Positions 61,534-64,000 of a stretch of DNA of 64,000 bases are shown here, one piece after another. A program made the position numbers and the translations under genes. The stretch is from positions 1 through 64,000 of the forward strand of contig JAKFDE010000016.1 of the NCBI GenBank assembly GCA_036676295.1. The letters are read 5' to 3'. The notes beneath the pieces are model-generated. The model was not told where the DNA came from, made no database searches, and saw only the letters and a list, made by a program, of their open reading frames with translations. Origin of the DNA: UBA4416 sp036676295 (GTDB taxonomy: Bacteria; Bacteroidota; Bacteroidia; B-17B0; Aurantibacillaceae). Each line of letters opens with the position of its first letter. Position 1 is the stretch's first letter.

Positions 61534-61566
61534 TTTGATTATTTTAGTGAATATAAATTATCTTTA
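61534..61566 (+). promoter_or_regulatory. Promoter of the second lipoprotein gene
   Basis: TTTG at 61534-61537, a 21-bp spacer, then TATCTTTA (one mismatch to TAnnTTTG). The leader to the ATG at 61597 is about 25 nt. Confidence 0.5.
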
Positions 61567-61596
61567 CCAAACGCACTATTACCTAAACTAATTCGT

Positions 61597-62430
61597 ATGT
61601 TTTCAACTATAAGATCCTTGTTTTTAATTTTAGCCTGCATAGGGCTTTGTTATGCCTGCGGAAATACTAAACAAGAAAACGAAGATGATTCTACTATGGT
61701 AGATGAGTCTAGTAATCGATTAGATTCTCAGAAAATTTCAGCTCAAAATATTTTCAATGCCATTCCAGGCCGAACAGAGATCATTAACCTAACGCAACAA
61801 GCGCAAGCAGAATATAATGCAATGGTATTAAGCGATCCGGAAAATGTGCATAAATATGGATTAGAAAGCAGTAAGGCTCTTAATTTAGGCGTATATGGCT
61901 CTGATTTAAATGTAACTGGTGTTTTTGAACAAACTCAGGAATCGATTACTTTTTTTAAATGCGTAAGTATTTTATCCAAGAGTTTAGGCATCAGTAATTG
62001 TTTTGATGAGAAAATGGGAGATAGAATGGAAGCTAATAAAGACAACAGAGATTCTACTTTAGAGATCATTTCTCAATCATTTAAAAATGCCGATAAATAT
62101 TTAAAAGAAAATGGTCGCCCCGGAACCTCTTCATTAATAGTGGCTGGTGCCTGGATAGAAGGCGTTTATATTGCTTGTAACACTGCCAAAGAAACCAAAA
62201 GTGAAGCCGTTGTGAAAGAGATCTTTGCTCAAACAGAATCGCTTAGGTATTTAGTTGAATTATTAGAAGCTTCTAAATTATCTGATGATTCAAAATATTT
62301 GATTACCGACTTAAAGAATTTGAAAAAAATATTTGATTCAAAGACGGATAACGTATATACCTTAGAATCGATGAAAGAAGTGGATTCCATTATTACAGCT
62401 ATCAGAACTAAAGTCGTTTCACCAAAATAA
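61597..62430 (+). CDS. Lipoprotein of unknown function (paralogue of 35546-36400)
   Basis: The 277-residue precursor has a lipobox CYAC with Cys21 and an acidic linker. The helical domain keeps the landmarks of the protein at 35.5 kb: KALNLGVYGSDLNVTGVF, FDEKMGDRMEANKDNRDSTL, and SLIVAGAWIEGVYIACNTAKE. The two are divergent but clearly alignable by eye. It is followed 8 bp later by a gamma carbonic anhydrase and sits after the MORN-like protein. Function unknown. Confidence 0.75.
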   Translation: MFSTIRSLFLILACIGLCYACGNTKQENEDDSTMVDESSNRLDSQKISAQNIFNAIPGRTEIINLTQQAQAEYNAMVLSDPENVHKYGLESSKALNLGVYGSDLNVTGVFEQTQESITFFKCVSILSKSLGISNCFDEKMGDRMEANKDNRDSTLEIISQSFKNADKYLKENGRPGTSSLIVAGAWIEGVYIACNTAKETKSEAVVKEIFAQTESLRYLVELLEASKLSDDSKYLITDLKNLKKIFDSKTDNVYTLESMKEVDSIITAIRTKVVSPK

Positions 62431-62438
62431 GATCTTAA

Positions 62439-62951
62439 ATGCCTGTTATTTTACCTGTTAATGGACATGAGCCTAAATTTGGGGCTAATTGTTTTGTTGC
62501 TCCTAATGCTACTATTGTTGGTGATGTGATTTGTGGGGATGAATGTAGTTTTTGGTTCAACGCCGTTATACGAGGTGATGTTAACTCCATTCGATTAGGC
62601 AACAAAGTTAATATTCAGGATGGCGCAGTGATTCACTGTACTTATCAAAAAACAAAAGTTAATTTAGGTAATAATGTGTCTGTTGGTCACAATGCCATTG
62701 TACACGGATGTACCGTACATGATAATGTATTAATTGGCATGGGCGCCATTGTAATGGATAATTGTGAGATTGGCAGTAATACTATTATTGCAGCCGGTGC
62801 CGTGGTTATGGAGGGCACAATTGTGCCAAGCGGGTGTATTTATGCAGGCGTACCGGCTAAAAAAGTAAAAGATATTTCAGAGGAATTAATTAATGGCGAA
62901 ATAAACCGCATTGCCAATAATTACTTAATGTATAGTTCCTGGTTTAAATAA
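62439..62951 (+). CDS. Gamma-class carbonic anhydrase family protein
   Basis: The 170-residue left-handed beta-helix protein has the hexapeptide repeats and the three metal His of this class: DGAVIHCT (His66), VGHNAIVHGC (His84, His89). The opening FVAPNATIVGDV and the end YAGVPAKKVKDIS match the YrdA/PaaY/CaiE group. PaaY-type members hydrolyse phenylacetate pathway CoA esters, but this one is not next to the paa genes and general carbonic anhydrase-like activity is as likely. Confidence 0.9.
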   Translation: MPVILPVNGHEPKFGANCFVAPNATIVGDVICGDECSFWFNAVIRGDVNSIRLGNKVNIQDGAVIHCTYQKTKVNLGNNVSVGHNAIVHGCTVHDNVLIGMGAIVMDNCEIGSNTIIAAGAVVMEGTIVPSGCIYAGVPAKKVKDISEELINGEINRIANNYLMYSSWFK

Positions 62952-62958
62952 ACACTAT

Positions 62959-63150
62959 CTACTCCTTCAATTTACAAGTAGTTTCGCCGACCGATAAGGA
63001 CTTACAATACTTTTTGGCCTGACTCTTCGTTTTTTCTACTGTTCCTGCATCATATGTGCCGGCAGAACTACTACATTCACAAGTACGCTCTTTTTTACAA
63101 GACACTAAGCTCAAAACGGTTAAAACTGCTGCAATTTTAATGAAGTTCAT
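62959..63150 (-). CDS. Cys-rich mini-lipoprotein
   Basis: From the ATG at 63150 (the first in-frame codon, at 63183, is TTG) the precursor has 63 residues. The lipobox LVSC puts the lipid on Cys18, leaving a 45-residue mature chain with four more Cys (24, 26, 49, 59), enough for two disulfides. It is convergent with the carbonic anhydrase gene 7 bp away and divergent from rpsU. No family recognised. Confidence 0.55.
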   Translation of the reverse strand: MNFIKIAAVLTVLSLVSCKKERTCECSSSAGTYDAGTVEKTKSQAKKYCKSLSVGETTCKLKE

Positions 63151-63198
63151 AGATATTTGGTTTAATAGCGCTAAAATAAACAAATAATAGTTCTAAAA

Positions 63199-63230
63199 TT
63201 TGGATTTTAATGGCTAAGGCCATATATTTG
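63199..63230 (+). promoter_or_regulatory. Promoter of rpsU
   Basis: TTTG at 63199-63202, a 20-bp spacer and TATATTTG at 63223-63230 match the Bacteroidota consensus fully. The leader is about 28 nt, A+T rich, without a Shine-Dalgarno sequence. Confidence 0.7.
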
Positions 63231-63263
63231 CCCTCCAAAATTTAAATTAAATAAAAATATAAA

Positions 63264-63458
63264 ATGTTATTAGTAGCAGTAAAAGAAGGTGAAAGCATTG
63301 AAAAAGCTTTAAAAAAGTTCAAAAAGAAATTTGAAAAAACTGGTGTTGTAAAACAATTGCGTTCTCGTAAGAACTTTGAAAAGCCGTCTATAACCAAAAG
63401 ACAGACTAAGATCAAAGCTGTTTACAAGCAACAAATGCAACTTGGTTTAGGAGACTAA
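63264..63458 (+). CDS. rpsU: 30S ribosomal protein S21
   Basis: The 64-residue basic protein has the S21 pattern VKEGESIEKALKKFKKKFEK and a basic second half (RSRKNFEKPSITKRQTKIKA). S21 sits on the 30S platform near the anti-Shine-Dalgarno region. In Bacteroidota rpsU is commonly followed by a Xer-type recombinase and hibernation factor gene, as seems the case here. Confidence 0.95.
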   Translation: MLLVAVKEGESIEKALKKFKKKFEKTGVVKQLRSRKNFEKPSITKRQTKIKAVYKQQMQLGLGD

Positions 63459-63484
63459 ACTTCTTTTCACAAAAATTATACTTC

Positions 63485-63540
63485 AACCTAAGGGTATTTC
63501 GAATTTTTAAAAGTAAATTCGTTATACCCTTAGGTTTTTT
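63485..63540 (+). terminator. Long two-stem terminator hairpin directly before the recombinase ATG
   Basis: AACCTAAGGGTAT (63485-63497) and ATACCCTTAGGTT (63524-63536) form a perfect 13-bp stem. Inside it CGAATTT (63500-63506) and AAATTCG (63515-63521) form a second stem. T residues run to 63540 and the next base starts the ATG at 63541. Confidence 0.75.
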
Positions 63541-64000
63541 ATGTCCAGTCAACACCTATCCGCTTTTTATGATTACTTAGAGTTTGTCAAAAAATACTCT
63601 AAGCACACTTCGGTGTCTTATAAAAACGATATTGAACAGTTCCTGCTTTTTATAACAGCAAGTGATAAGTCTTTAACTGAAAAGGACATTAATTATCAAC
63701 ATATCAGAGCTTGGGTAACCCATTTATTATCCAATAAAATTTCAGCCAAAAGTGTTAACCGAAAATTATCGGCCTTAAAAAGTTTCTTCAAATTTTTGCA
63801 GGTACAGCAAGTTATTGACGTTAACCCAATGTCAAAAATTTCGGGACCAAAAACACCTAAACGTTTACCTGTATTTGTAGATGAACACCAAATGGAAAAT
63901 CTATTTCAAGAGGTGCAATTTGAAGATGGCTTCAATGGCTTAAGAGATAAATTAATATTAGATATTTTATACCAAACCGGCGTAAGACGCTCTGAATTAA
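63541..64000 (+). CDS. Tyrosine recombinase, XerC/XerD type, 5' part
   Basis: The frame from ATG 63541 is open to the window edge and gives about 153 residues, roughly half the gene. It contains the SAM-like core-binding domain (FYDYLEFVKKYSKHTSVSYKNDI, seen as DYLEFVKKYSKHT) and SVNRKLSALKSFFKFL. The catalytic domain follows up to LILDILYQTGVRRSEL, where the first catalytic Arg lies. It fits a housekeeping Xer recombinase that resolves chromosome dimers, given rpsU upstream. C-terminal catalytic residues are outside the window. Confidence 0.9.
   Translation, partial: MSSQHLSAFYDYLEFVKKYSKHTSVSYKNDIEQFLLFITASDKSLTEKDINYQHIRAWVTHLLSNKISAKSVNRKLSALKSFFKFLQVQQVIDVNPMSKISGPKTPKRLPVFVDEHQMENLFQEVQFEDGFNGLRDKLILDILYQTGVRRSEL

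Noticed and set aside
63541..64000. Integrase of a mobile element
   Set aside because: The core sequence is XerC/D-like and its neighbour is rpsU, a typical housekeeping context; no attachment repeats or cargo genes are seen.

Overview
The window is almost entirely the chromosome of a low-G+C member of the Bacteroidota. The evidence is the type IX secretion and gliding genes (gldJ, porP/sprF-like, porU, porV, gldA), a secreted protein with a type IX sorting tail, many short lipoproteins, promoters of the form TTTG-N19..21-TAnnTTTG, and few Shine-Dalgarno sequences. The exception is the first ~1.48 kb, which looks gammaproteobacterial: the tail of lptG, an acyltransferase and the C-terminal half of an RDD membrane protein. 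That block runs without a spacer into the middle of a TonB-dependent receptor at about 1472-1487. I read this as an assembly chimera or a very recent recombination joint.

Layout. 1-1.48 kb: foreign block. 1.48-5.7 kb: receptor fragment, then a Crp/Fnr regulator facing two pirins, with a 14-bp palindrome (TTAAC-N4-GTTAA) in between. 5.7-17.3 kb: type IX cargo protein, murF, gldJ and porP, divergent from porU-porV. 17.3-25.6 kb: proline dehydrogenase, CBS protein, NAD kinase, enolase, DUF6089-like barrel, nitronate monooxygenase-like protein, GT39-like membrane protein and a HEAT-like protein. 25.7-35.5 kb: an acyl-CoA ligase/acyltransferase pair, two secreted unknowns, a methyltransferase, a membrane-anchored papain-like protease, and a GT39-FkbM-methyltransferase operon. 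35.5-43.3 kb: a lipoprotein, then a tetR-tolC-adaptor-RND efflux operon with a palindromic candidate operator. 43.4-52.7 kb: rsgA, gldA with an aldehyde dehydrogenase, glycine-zipper lipoprotein, aldo/keto reductase, CoA-transferase, purT, small secreted unknowns, and a small His/Cys caspase-like protein. 52.8-59.7 kb: phenylacetate degradation genes (paaE divergent from paaA-B-C-[two small ORFs]-D, a soluble histidine kinase, paaG). 59.7-64 kb: a ~21-repeat MORN-like secreted protein, a second copy of the 35.5-kb lipoprotein family, gamma carbonic anhydrase, a Cys-rich mini-lipoprotein, rpsU, and the start of a XerC/D-type recombinase cut by the window edge.

How the genes work together. The T9SS genes export proteins such as the 5.7-kb cargo: PorU and PorV process and shuttle them at the outer membrane. 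The efflux operon is a complete tripartite pump with its repressor. The paa genes encode the complete ring epoxidase (A,B,C,D,E) plus the PaaG isomerase, but PaaZ and the thiolase are not here, and the ligase at 25.7 kb is only a possible PaaK. No gene-free stretch exceeds about 160 bp. I saw no tRNA, rRNA, CRISPR array, insertion sequence or prophage.

I found no clearly new multi-gene system. The strongest candidates for a second look are the junction at 1.48 kb, the solitary caspase-like protein at 52 kb, the paralogous lipoprotein pair, and the small ORFs inserted into the paa operon.
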